Below, piece by piece: positions 55,201 to 62,985 of a stretch of DNA of 64,000 nucleotides. This DNA comes from Candidatus Limnocylindrales bacterium. GTDB lineage: Bacteria > Desulfobacterota > Binatia > UBA1149 > CAITLU01. Positions within the stretch are counted from its first letter, which is position 1. Every line of letters begins with the position of its first letter. The notes under the pieces were generated by a model, which saw only the letters and a list, made by a program, of their open reading frames with translations, searched no databases and was not told where the DNA came from. The DNA is taken from positions 101,002 to 165,001 of the forward strand of contig DATNBU010000024.1 in NCBI GenBank assembly GCA_035571835.1. Direction: 5' to 3'. The position numbers were made by a program, and so were the translations under genes.

Positions 55201-56198
55201 ACACTCCGTCGATCACCAATCTCGGCGAAGGTGCATTCGGCGATCTCGCCGGTCTCGGCGAGCTGTCGTTTGCCGCTCCGTCGGGCGGGCTCATGCGTCT
55301 CCTGGCGATCGTGATCCCAGAGCAGCAGATCACCGCCGAGGATCATGTCGGTGCATGGAATGCGAGGACCGGAGAGTGGGAGCCGGCGTTCCCGCGTCAC
55401 AACGACGACCTGTCGTTCCTGATGGGACCGTCGATCGCCGATGTCGGAGGAACGCCGCTGCCGGAGGTCGTGCTCGGCAGCGCGGGGTATTTCGTCAACG
55501 CGTACGATGCTTCCGGCGTGCAGCCGCCGGGCTGGCCCAAGTTCACCGGCGGCTGGCACATCGCAAATGCTGCAGTCGGCGACGTCGACGGCGACGGTCT
55601 GGCCGAGGTCGTCTCGAGCGTTCGCGAAGGCAGCCTGTTCGTCTGGGACACGACGGCGCCCGCGGCCGCCGGCCAGTGGCCGAAGAAGCGGCACGACCTG
55701 CGCAACACCGGCAACTACGAGGAAGCGCAGGGCCAGACGGCAAGCGAAGTGTTCCAGGGCGAGCTCCAGGTCGAGAGCGCACGCATGAGCCTGAAGCCCG
55801 ACCAGGACGCAGCCGATCGCCTCACGGCCAGGATCCGGATCACGACGGACTCCGACGGCGGCGGCATCGATCCGGCCGCCGACGGTTTCGCGCTCGCGTT
55901 CGACGCCGCGATGTTCACGATCCCCGCCGCCGCGATTTCGCAGAAGAATGCGACGACGTGGGAGTACAAGGACGGCTCCGGCGCCGGATCTTCGCCGCCG
56001 GGGCTCACGCGCGCCACGCTCAAACAGGCCGATGATGGCTCGATCTCGGTTCGTGTGAAGGGACGCGACCTCGACCTCGCGGCTTTCCACGGTGAGGAAG
56101 ACATGGTGATCCGCGTCGCATTCGACAGCGGCAACGATCACGCCGAGGCCGATGCGACGTTCACCCGCGCAAACCCGCGGACGCTGAAGACACCGTAG
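52212..56198 (+). CDS. Secreted subtilase (S8) with FG-GAP/VCBS repeats, 1328 aa
   Basis: An export segment lies at ~37-58 (AAAFLAALLTILALAAAAHA), after an unusually long basic leader. Subtilase domain ~100-490: Asp in VIAVLDSGIKW, Ca-binding-like DYDDDPRVTDTNGNGAKD and DGVDGDGDGYTD, His in YGHGTGESRDSAAE, Ser in VGRSSGITGLLIS. The oxyanion-hole motif AAGN is replaced by ASAADE and the HGTHVAG block is degraded, so activity may be reduced or altered. From ~640 to ~1170 at least six FG-GAP-type repeats (ADLDGDG.GEIVIG, GDLDGDGSLDVVAA, ADLDGDGTLDIIAG and others) form a propeller. A beta-rich C-terminal domain follows. Likely an extracellular protease or adhesin. Confidence 0.88.
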   Translation: MRLSVPVGPTVDGSENRRDFSDVERREASAYRGCERRAAAFLAALLTILALAAAAHAEFPLPVDPNRCDNSGMPPGCTPLPNELGGTAGDCSGLNWKYASTSFCTTDPLIKLSANELLGVSGMSVDTAWRRTTGRSDVVIAVLDSGIKWNDGGAVADLRNKWKINRGELPQPSPCAGLGTDAYDCNGDGVFNTPDYDDDPRVTDTNGNGAKDPQDLIHLFSDGVDGDGDGYTDNICGWDFFQYDNDPFDDVQYGHGTGESRDSAAESNNGGDAGACPNCMSLPIRVGDSFVADINAFAQAVVFAVDTGASVVQEALGTYNNSRFGQEAVTYAYRHGVVVMASAADEDAWHHNFPSSYVHTIVANSIRDFGVDGVPVQPASWLYFNGCTNFGGNISVSVSSTSCSSEAVGRSSGITGLLISAGRDAADAHILDHPLTPNEVRQLHARSADDIDFELNRAVSFPDTVRYATQDGWDQFTGYGRVNATRAVDAIFAGTIPPEAEIDEPSWFAYLDAERDGAFDVRGRVAADRASGYTYRVQIGYGIQPRESDYTDIVAFGATKTAPTDGVLATIRADQIPAPTAEQVSRRLTQLPDVSSDYDEFTYTVRVQVRDQPGNLLGEDRRTVFVHHDADLKAGFPVTTGDGASSPAIADLDGDGVGEIVIGSSDGVVHAIRSDGSELAGWPVATDPLPLRLGSAGYSSGELTVPVGGAVLASVAIGDLDGDGSLDVVAADLEGKVYAWNRLGQRRPGFPVSVNPAYSSSAVLDPANTVDVAVIASPALADLDGDGTLDIIAGANDRHVYVWNDEGALRSGFPLLVVDPARMASIDPVTHKVTPLAGAYRGSKIMTSPAVGDIDGDGSLDIVVGTNEAYDEEPNVTLTNATLQAVSQSGLVSPGNTRVYAIHKDGALHAPSPFLPGWPAKIAQLMPELLPDVGEGVNASPALADIDGDGKLEIGIFASAGPGYMLRADGTSFYGTDPNGKYNVLATEGYPAANSADTPSITNLGEGAFGDLAGLGELSFAAPSGGLMRLLAIVIPEQQITAEDHVGAWNARTGEWEPAFPRHNDDLSFLMGPSIADVGGTPLPEVVLGSAGYFVNAYDASGVQPPGWPKFTGGWHIANAAVGDVDGDGLAEVVSSVREGSLFVWDTTAPAAAGQWPKKRHDLRNTGNYEEAQGQTASEVFQGELQVESARMSLKPDQDAADRLTARIRITTDSDGGGIDPAADGFALAFDAAMFTIPAAAISQKNATTWEYKDGSGAGSSPPGLTRATLKQADDGSISVRVKGRDLDLAAFHGEEDMVIRVAFDSGNDHAEADATFTRANPRTLKTP

Positions 56199-56216
56199 CG
56201 AATCCGCCTGGCAATC

Positions 56217-56249
56217 GGCGGCGGAGATACGCGTCTCCGCCGCCGTTTC
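56217..56249 (+). terminator. Terminator after the subtilase gene
   Basis: A perfect 12-bp stem CGGCGGCGGAGA/TCTCCGCCGCCG around TACGCG lies 18 bp after the stop and is followed by TTTCTC. Confidence 0.82.
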
Positions 56250-56486
56250 TCTCGAACGAAGTGCTGCGCTGCGCGCCCTGCAGCAGGGATCCCGCAGCGT
56301 GCGCCGCCGACAACAATCCGTACGCGAACCGTTGCAATCGTTCGCATGGCTCTTCCGCGAACGCGGCCAAGTCCATATGGTGCGCCGCGAGAGAGCCGGG
56401 CGGAAAACGAGCGGCGGAGGCTGGCAGCGCTCTCTACGAAACCCACGCGTCGTGCGATCGCTCGTACGGCGTCGAGGAGGGTCTCG

Positions 56487-58547
56487 ATGGTCGAAGGGCG
56501 CTCCGATGGTCTCGAGGAATCCCTCGTTGCTGTTTCCGATCCCGCAGGCGTTCTCGCGAGCCTGCTCGAGCACACACCGACTCCGCTTGCGCTCTACAAC
56601 ACCGAAGGCCGTCCGGTGCGCGTCAATCCCGCGTACTGCGATCTGTTCGGTGACATTCCGGATCGCGGCCGCGAGCTCGCGGAAGATCCCGTGCTCGGAC
56701 GCAGCGGCGTGCTGTTCTGGCTGCGCCGCGCATTCTCCGGCGAGACGATCACGACGCCGACGTTCTGGTACGAGCACGAAACACTTCCGACCCACGGAGC
56801 TCGCAGCCGCATCGCGCTGTCGGCGCGCGCATTTCCGCTCGTCGATTCGTCGGGCCATCTCGAATTCGTCGCCGTGGCGTTTCGCGACGAGACCGATTCG
56901 CTGCTGCTCGCCGAGCGCAGGCGTCAGGAGGTCGAAGAGCCGATCCGGCTGATCGACGAGATCCAGCGCGCCGAGCTCGAGCGGCGCACCAACGAGGAGC
57001 AGTTCCGTGCGGTGTTCGAGCAGTGCGCCGACGGCGTGATGATCACCGACGATTCCGGCCGCGTGCTCGACATCAACCCGTCGGGCTGCGCAATTTTCGG
57101 CCGCCGCATCCAGGACGTGGTCGGCTCGAGGTTCTGGGAGCACATCGGCGACGTGGCCGAGTCGCGTACGCTGAGCGAGCTGCTGCTCGACGACGGAAGG
57201 CTCACGGCGGAGGTCAAGGTATGGCGCGCCGACGGCGAGCTTCGCGATCTCGAGCTGCGTTCGGTCGCGAGCTTCCTGCCGCACCGGCACCTGACCACGT
57301 TCCTCGACGTCACCGAGCGCAACGCTGCGCTCCGCCTGCTGCAACGCAGCGAATCGCACCTGATCGCATCGCAGCGCATCGCGAACGTCGGAAGCTGGGA
57401 GCTCGAGCTCGACTCCCTCGAGCACCTCGATTCGAACGTGCTGCGCGCGTCCGACGAGTGCTACCGGATCTTCGGCCTCGAGCCCGGCGGCACCGACCTG
57501 ACGCCGTCGATGACGCTGCGCTTCGTCCATCCCGACGACCGGATTCCGCTCATGAGCGCGCTCCGCAAGGCCATCGAAACGCAGACCGTCTATTCGAACG
57601 AGCACCGCCTCGTCCGGCCGGACGGCAGCGTACGCATCGTCCACGCGCGCGCGGAGATGGTGTTTGATCCCGAATCCGGCGAGCTCGTGCGCCTGATCGG
57701 CACGACGCAGGACGTCACCGAGCGGACGCGCTCGCGCGAGCAGATCCAGCAGCTCAACGAACAGCTCGAACGCCGCGTTGCCGAGCGCACGGCCGAGCTC
57801 GAAGCGGCAAACCACGATCTGGAGGCCTTTGCGTATTCGGTGTCGCACGACCTTCGTGCGCCGCTGCGCGCGATCAACGGCTACGCGAAGATCGTGCTCG
57901 ACGAGCAGTCGCACGCGCTCGACGAGACCGGCATCGCTTCGCTCGCACGCATCCAGTCGTCGGCGTGTCGCATGGACAGCCTGATCGACGGCCTGCTTGC
58001 GCTGTCGCGACTGGGCCGGCGTCCGATCGAGATCGCAACCGTCGAATCACGGCCGGTGGTCGACGACGTGATCGACGAGATCGGGCTCGGCCTGCGCACG
58101 ACCGCCGGCAATCCGTTCGAGGTCGTGTTCGGGGAGCTGCCGGCCTGCGACGCCGATCCCGCGCTGCTGCGGCAGGTGTTCGTCAACCTCGTCGGCAACG
58201 CGGTCAAGTTCAGCCGCGACCGGCCGGATGCCCGCATCGAAATCGGCAGCAGCGCAGTCGGCCGCGAGCGGGTCTGGTACGTGCGCGACAACGGGATCGG
58301 CTTCGACATGAAGCACGCGCCGGAAGTCTTCGGTGTGTTCCACCGCCTGGTTTCCGCGCGGCCGTTCGAGGGGACCGGGCTCGGACTGGCGATCGTCGAC
58401 AGGATCGTCAGGCGCCACGGCGGCCGGATCTGGGCGGAATCGGCTCCCGGCGACGGCGCGACGTTCTACTTCACGCTCGAGAAACAGGAAGGGGCGGGGC
58501 AGCCGGCGACGGCACCGTCAGGCCCGATTCGGCCTGCGATAGGGTGA
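56487..58547 (+). CDS. PAS-domain sensor histidine kinase, 686 aa
   Basis: ATG 56487 is preceded by GAGGAGG; the open frame upstream of it is not supported. Soluble, no membrane segment. Three PAS/PAC units: ~20-150 (LASLLEHTPTPLALYNTEGRPVRVNPAYCDLFG), ~175-290 (FRAVFEQCADGVMITDDSGRVLDINPSGCAIFG) and ~300-420 (ECYRIFGLEPGG, FVHPDDR, EHRLVRPDGSVRIVHARAEMV). Then a coiled coil (LNEQLERRVAERTAELEAANHDLEAF), HisKA with the phospho-His in SVSHDLRAPLRAINGY, and HATPase_c with N box FVNLVGNAVKFS, G1 DNGIGFDMKH and G2 GTGLGLAIV. Phytochrome-like C-terminal layout. No response regulator is adjacent, so the partner is elsewhere. Confidence 0.92.
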   Translation: MVEGRSDGLEESLVAVSDPAGVLASLLEHTPTPLALYNTEGRPVRVNPAYCDLFGDIPDRGRELAEDPVLGRSGVLFWLRRAFSGETITTPTFWYEHETLPTHGARSRIALSARAFPLVDSSGHLEFVAVAFRDETDSLLLAERRRQEVEEPIRLIDEIQRAELERRTNEEQFRAVFEQCADGVMITDDSGRVLDINPSGCAIFGRRIQDVVGSRFWEHIGDVAESRTLSELLLDDGRLTAEVKVWRADGELRDLELRSVASFLPHRHLTTFLDVTERNAALRLLQRSESHLIASQRIANVGSWELELDSLEHLDSNVLRASDECYRIFGLEPGGTDLTPSMTLRFVHPDDRIPLMSALRKAIETQTVYSNEHRLVRPDGSVRIVHARAEMVFDPESGELVRLIGTTQDVTERTRSREQIQQLNEQLERRVAERTAELEAANHDLEAFAYSVSHDLRAPLRAINGYAKIVLDEQSHALDETGIASLARIQSSACRMDSLIDGLLALSRLGRRPIEIATVESRPVVDDVIDEIGLGLRTTAGNPFEVVFGELPACDADPALLRQVFVNLVGNAVKFSRDRPDARIEIGSSAVGRERVWYVRDNGIGFDMKHAPEVFGVFHRLVSARPFEGTGLGLAIVDRIVRRHGGRIWAESAPGDGATFYFTLEKQEGAGQPATAPSGPIRPAIG

Positions 58548-58574
58548 TCACCGTCAGGCCGATTCGGCCTGCGA
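58513..58574 (+). repeat. Direct repeat spanning the ends of two convergent genes
   Basis: CACCGTCAGGC(C)CGATTCGGCC is present at 58513-58539 and 58549-58574, 36 bp apart. The first copy encodes the kinase C-terminus. The second lies over the stop of the convergent alpha/beta hydrolase gene. Confidence 0.7.
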
Positions 58575-59822
58575 CCGTTCGCTCTCCGGCTCGGCAAACC
58601 CGATCTGCTCAAGGAACTCGCCGATCTGCGTGATGTAGGCGCCGCGATCGAGATGCAGCACGTGGTTGCCCGGGAACCAGTGGATGCGGCACCGGTCCCA
58701 GTGATCCCACAGCAAGCGGGAATGCTTGGGCGGCGCCAGCCGGTCGCCGACGCCGCCGATGATCATCAGGCGCTCGGTCGCGATCTTCGGCCGGTACGTG
58801 AGCGGCGTCGTCACCGCCATGATCTTTCGCAGGTGCCTGACCGACCAGCGCAAAGCGAACAGCCCGGTGCGGACGATGCCGCCGGCCGGATGCCATTCGA
58901 GCAGAAGATCGACCGGGCTTACGACCGGGACGTTCGGGATCACGGCGTCGACCTGGTCGTCGAGGCTTGCGTACAGCGCGGCCGTCCAGCCGCCGAGGCT
59001 GACGCCGGTCAGCGCGATCTTTTCGATCCCGCACTGCTTGCGCAGGTAGCGGATGAGCACGCGCAGGTCGCAGATCGCCTGGCCCATGTGCTCGTTGATG
59101 CCGCTCATTCCGGCCGTGAAGAAACCCTGGCCGCTGTAGTACGTGGAGTCTTCGGCGCGCAGGCCGTGGTGCGGGAGCGTGAACAGCACGACGTCGTAGC
59201 CCTGCTCGTAGAACTGCTGCAGCGAGAAGAACCGCACGTTGAGCCAGTACGGATCGGCCATGAAGCCGTGGATCGCGAGCAGCACGGGACGGGGAGGGCC
59301 GTCGTGGCGCCACCAGCGTGCGCGGGCTGTGCGGTTGTTGCGGTGGCTCGCGAAGGTTTCGTCGAGGCGCGAGTTGAACGGCGCGTACGGCGATTCGAAC
59401 TTGAGGCCGAGGCAGCGCCCGCCTTCGGGCTCGAAGATTCCCCAGCGCGGCTCGTACTCGGTAACCGGCACGCCGGACGGCGGCTCGCGGAAAAAGAACG
59501 TCGGCTCGCGATTCTCGTCGAGAAGGTCGACGTAGAGCTGCCAGTCTTCGAGGGTGTCGGAAAAGCCCGTTCCGGAGAGCGACGGCAGGTAGCCGAACGG
59601 CATCGTCAGCGCGAGCAGCGTTCCGCCCCACGTCCGCATCACGAGATCGACGGCGGCCGTCGCGTTGACCCGCGCCCAGTCCCACGGCTCGAGCTCGAAG
59701 CCTTCGGGCCGGTCGCAGAAATTGCTCTCGAGATTCTCCCACCACTGGCCGCCCGGCATCGTCGAAGGCGCGCGGCGGAAGCTGTCGTGGGCAATGCGGG
59801 AGACGATCGACGTGCGCGGCAT
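58554..59822 (-). CDS. Alpha/beta hydrolase, 422 aa
   Basis: ATG 59822 is used; GTG 59831 and TTG 59858 are in-frame alternatives with no better ribosome site. N-terminal ~170 residues are a family-specific lead (WGGTLLALTMPFGYLPSLSGTGFSDT, FEPEGGRCLGLKFESPYAPFNSR). Then the hydrolase core: VLLAIHGFMADPYW, YDVVLFTLPHHGLRAEDSTYYSGQGFF, nucleophile elbow LTGVSLGGWTAAL, acidic residue probably in GVGDRLAPPKHSRLL and His in FPGNHVLHLDR. No signal peptide. Substrate is unknown; esterase- or acylhydrolase-like. Convergent with the histidine kinase gene, six bp apart. Confidence 0.85.
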   Translation of the reverse strand: MPRTSIVSRIAHDSFRRAPSTMPGGQWWENLESNFCDRPEGFELEPWDWARVNATAAVDLVMRTWGGTLLALTMPFGYLPSLSGTGFSDTLEDWQLYVDLLDENREPTFFFREPPSGVPVTEYEPRWGIFEPEGGRCLGLKFESPYAPFNSRLDETFASHRNNRTARARWWRHDGPPRPVLLAIHGFMADPYWLNVRFFSLQQFYEQGYDVVLFTLPHHGLRAEDSTYYSGQGFFTAGMSGINEHMGQAICDLRVLIRYLRKQCGIEKIALTGVSLGGWTAALYASLDDQVDAVIPNVPVVSPVDLLLEWHPAGGIVRTGLFALRWSVRHLRKIMAVTTPLTYRPKIATERLMIIGGVGDRLAPPKHSRLLWDHWDRCRIHWFPGNHVLHLDRGAYITQIGEFLEQIGFAEPESERSQAESA

Positions 59823-59995
59823 TACCGTCACAATGCGTGACGGAACACGTTCATACAATCGTTCGTTGTGACGAGCAGCCGTCGCCGGGAATCGTTACGC
59901 GTTTTGGCGCGCGCCGTAACGTGGTCGGGCGCGGCAATCCGGGACGGGTACAGGCTTCTGTCGGTGTGCCTCGTCCCGGATTTCAACGGTAATTT

Positions 59996-60017
59996 TAAAT
60001 GTACCTGTCCCCTTTTT
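59996..60017 (-). repeat. Dispersed post-stop motif after the Cys-rich gene
   Basis: Minus strand reads TAAAAAGGGGACAGGTACAT from the stop codon itself, then TTAAAA. Same motif as after the stops at 21489 and 48956. Confidence 0.65.
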
Positions 60018-61839
60018 ATTCCAGCAGGCAGGCGCTGCTGCAGCCGTCTCCGTCTGCGGTGTTGCCGTCGTCGCAGGTTTCGGTTTCGTCGATCTCGTGG
60101 TTGCCGCAGACCGGGCAGCCGGCCAGTGCGCCGTCGATCTGCAGCAGTGCAACAGGAGAAAGCGTGCCGTCGACGACCGGTGGCTTGGTGCTCGTGCGAT
60201 AGATCAGGCGGTTCTCGCCCTTCGGAGTGTTCAGCGTGCTGCCGGCTTCGACGAGCATGCTTTCGTGGGCGGTCAGCGTCGTCTGTGCGCCGGCCGATTT
60301 GCTCAGCAGGCTGCCCGAGAACTCGACGCGACACGCCTCCAGGCTGAACACGCCGACCGACCCGTCGGCAACTCCGCTGTTGAGCCAGTTTCCGGAGACG
60401 GCAGCCGTGCCTTCGAACGACGTCAGGTCCACGGTTCCGCCGCCGCCGGTCGCGCCGCGAAGATCGAAGCGCGAGCCATCGCCGATCGCGAGCAGCCCCG
60501 TCGCGCCGACGGTGAGGCTTCCGCCGGACCCTTTTTTTCCGCGTGATTTCGCAATCACGTCTCCATCGAAAAGGAAGTCGCCGCCGACTGTCGCTTCGAT
60601 GTCTGCTCCGAAGCCCGAAGGCGCGGACCCGAGCCCCAGGATGCGGACGTTCGAGAACGTTGCATCGCCATCGGTGCTGAGCAGGAAAAGGCCGCCGTCG
60701 CCGCTGAAGTTCTCTCCGTCGGCGTGGCCGCTGATGGCGATGCGGATGTGACGGGACGTGCTGGCGATCCTCGCGTCCCGTCCAGCGGTGAGCATTATGT
60801 CGCCGCCGTATCCGGCGCCGTCTCTCGAGCTCGCGAGCAGGTTTGCTCCGACGGTGAGGTCGCGCGCCGCGTTGAGCTCGATCGATCCGCCGTCGAAGTC
60901 TCCGCCGGACACATCGATGGGCGCCGTGATCAGGATGTCACGCGCGGAATCGACCTCGATGTCGCCGCCTGTGGCTTCGCCGCCGCTCTTCGCGCGGATT
61001 TTGCCGCTGATCGTCACGTCGCCTTGTCCCGATTCCGCAAAGAGCTCGCCGCCATCGGATTCGTCGTCACGGCCGGTCAGGTCGACGGGGCCGCCGATCG
61101 TGACGGAGTCGGCGGCGCGAAGCTCGATCAAGGCAGGAAAATCGGAGCTGCCGCGGATTCCGCCATTCATCGTGATCGACGCTCCGTTCGCGTTGCAGGT
61201 GCCGAAGTCACAGTCGGAATCGCCGGTGCAGAGCTGCGGACTGTAAGCGAAGCTGGAGCATGTAAGCTCTGCCGGACACGTGCCGAAATTGCAGTCGGCA
61301 TCGGACGTGCAACCGATGAATCCCGCCGAGCCGGAGCAGCGATGCGTGGGCGAACATGGCCCGACGTCGCAATCGAGATCGGATGCGCAGCTCAGGCGCG
61401 GGCGGGCGCTGCAGCGCCGGGCCGAGCAACTGCCGAGCTGGCAATCTCCACTGTCCACGCATGCCTGCGGCTGACTGCCGCTCGAGCAGGATCCGCGCGC
61501 GTCGATCCTCACGCTGCCGCTGTCACTGCCGCTGACGGCCCCCGGCCCCGTTGCGACAATGGCATCACCATTGGTTGTCGCGACGAACGAACCGCACCAG
61601 ATGCGGCCGTTCCCGGAACCGAAGTCGAACTTTGCGTCGGGTCCGACCTGGACCTGGCGAACGCCGAAATCGAGTACTGCGTCTGGAGTGACGTGGACGG
61701 TTTCTGTCACCGTGCAGGGATCGGCATTGGTCGCGCAGACGTCGGCGGCGAAAGACGCCTCGAGCGCCTCGGCGCGCGACGGCGCGAGCGACAGAAGCAC
61801 GGCACACGCGAACGGAACAATGCGAACGGGCATCGTCAT
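60016..61839 (-). CDS. Secreted Cys-rich beta-repeat protein with a disulfide-repeat tail, 607 aa
   Basis: GGGAGAG precedes ATG 61839. A signal peptide (FACAVLLSLAPSRAEA) is followed by a filamentous-haemagglutinin-like/beta-helix architecture: 'ATTNGDAIVATGPGAVSG', GGPVDLTGRDDESDGGELFAESG, GGDIEVDSARDILITAPIDVSGGDFDGGSIELNAARDLTVGANLLASS. A Cys-rich block lies near residues 115-215 (CASDLDC, CTSDADC, CTGDSDC spaced with xxGxC). The C-terminus is a single CGNHEIDETETCDDGNTADGDGCSSAC disulfide repeat of the same class as in the 7584 gene. Secreted or surface structural protein; function unknown. The stop codon lies within the dispersed AAAAGGGGACAGGTACAT motif. Confidence 0.82.
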   Translation of the reverse strand: MTMPVRIVPFACAVLLSLAPSRAEALEASFAADVCATNADPCTVTETVHVTPDAVLDFGVRQVQVGPDAKFDFGSGNGRIWCGSFVATTNGDAIVATGPGAVSGSDSGSVRIDARGSCSSGSQPQACVDSGDCQLGSCSARRCSARPRLSCASDLDCDVGPCSPTHRCSGSAGFIGCTSDADCNFGTCPAELTCSSFAYSPQLCTGDSDCDFGTCNANGASITMNGGIRGSSDFPALIELRAADSVTIGGPVDLTGRDDESDGGELFAESGQGDVTISGKIRAKSGGEATGGDIEVDSARDILITAPIDVSGGDFDGGSIELNAARDLTVGANLLASSRDGAGYGGDIMLTAGRDARIASTSRHIRIAISGHADGENFSGDGGLFLLSTDGDATFSNVRILGLGSAPSGFGADIEATVGGDFLFDGDVIAKSRGKKGSGGSLTVGATGLLAIGDGSRFDLRGATGGGGTVDLTSFEGTAAVSGNWLNSGVADGSVGVFSLEACRVEFSGSLLSKSAGAQTTLTAHESMLVEAGSTLNTPKGENRLIYRTSTKPPVVDGTLSPVALLQIDGALAGCPVCGNHEIDETETCDDGNTADGDGCSSACLLE

Positions 61840-62000
61840 GAAGATCTCTCCCTTTCAACGACTGTGAGCAGATCCGCTGCGGCCACCGCAACCGTATTCG
61901 AATCCGCAGAGGTTCTATCGGGAGTGCGACGCCTATGTCCACACACAAAGCGTGATATCGGCCACGTCCGCACTCGCGGCCTCCGATGCCAGGATGCGAG

Positions 62001-62555
62001 CTACAACAGCTCGTCGTAGCGGATGTCGATGATCTCGAGCTGTTCGACGCCGCCCGGCGTCCGCAACGTCACAACGTCGCCGACCTCCGCTTTCATCAGT
62101 GCCTTGGCGATCGGCGAGATCCACGAGACGCGGCCGCGCGCCGGATCGAGCTCGTCGATACCGACAATGCTGACCGTACGTTCTTTGCCGTCTTCGCCGG
62201 CGACCGTGACGGTTGCACCGAAATAGACGTGGTCCGGATCGCGCGCGGTATTCTCGACGACTTCGGCGCTGTCGATGCGCTTCGACAGGAAGCGGATCCT
62301 GCGGTCGATCTCGCGAAGGCGGCGCTTGCCGTAGATGTAGTCTCCGTTCTCGGAGCGGTCGCCGTTGCTTGCGGCCCACGTGATGGTTTCGACGAGCTTC
62401 GGCCGCTCGTCATCCCACAGGCGGCGGAGCTCGTCGTTCAGCCGCTTGTAGCCCGCCGGCGTGATGTAGTTTTTGAATCCGACCGGCTTGTCGTCGTCGA
62501 GCTCGACGCCATCGTCGTCATCACCATCGGACTCTTTTGTGAAGGCTTTGCTCAT
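62001..62555 (-). CDS. greB: Transcription elongation factor GreB, 184 aa
   Basis: Cleavage factor that rescues backtracked RNA polymerase. ATG 62555 (MSKAFTKESDGDDDDG) is the GreB-like start; the upstream frame has no support. An acidic N-terminal extension precedes the coiled coil NYITPAGYKRLNDELRRLWDDERPKLVETITWAASNGDRSENGDYIYGKRRLREIDRRIRFLSKRI, with the conserved acidic tip residues D/E in NGDRSENGDYIYGKRRLREID. The C-terminal FKBP-like domain follows (VYFGATVTVAGEDGKERTVSIVGIDELDPARGRVSWISPIAKALMKAEVGDVV). Length and YIYGK identify GreB rather than GreA. Confidence 0.94.
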   Translation of the reverse strand: MSKAFTKESDGDDDDGVELDDDKPVGFKNYITPAGYKRLNDELRRLWDDERPKLVETITWAASNGDRSENGDYIYGKRRLREIDRRIRFLSKRIDSAEVVENTARDPDHVYFGATVTVAGEDGKERTVSIVGIDELDPARGRVSWISPIAKALMKAEVGDVVTLRTPGGVEQLEIIDIRYDELL

Positions 62556-62764
62556 GGGGGCTATGGACTGCGCATCGACTCGCCGATCGGTATGTCCCGA
62601 GCCTGCCTCCGGTTCCAGCATTCGCCTTCGGGCTCGCGAGGTAAGCTTTTGGACTATTCGCGGGTTTGTGTGGGTGCTTCGGGTCCTGAGCCGCGCGCAA
62701 CCAGCCTGATTTCCAGACTCAGACTACTGCTGTCAGCGATGGAAACCTGGGACGATCTGCGCAT

Positions 62765-62985
62765 GCCGCGTCGCACCTCGCCGGCGCCTGTCGGATTCCT
62801 GTCGCTTCGGTGGTTTCGGTCCCGAGCAGTCGGTCATCGGCATGTTCGGCGACCCGAACGTTCGAGGAGTTCGCGTGCGCCTTCGCTACCGGTCCACATC
62901 GACAAGATCCGGACACCGATGACGACTTCACGGCGCGGCCGCCATCCCCTCGCGGTCGACGGTACGACATTCCCCGGGGAATGTT
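62765..62985 (-). repeat. 3' flank of HNH copy B, duplicate of 19633-19850
   Basis: Same GCCGCGTCGCACCTCGCC start and same order of blocks as at 19633, ending with ACATTCCCCGGGGAATGT (62968-62985). Confirms that the repeated unit extends beyond the coding region. Confidence 0.8.

Noticed and set aside
52107..57914. 1935-codon open frame on the minus strand
   Set aside because: It mirrors the subtilase and kinase genes on the plus strand, is Arg/Val/Asp monotonous, and arises from high GC3; no domain or ribosome site.
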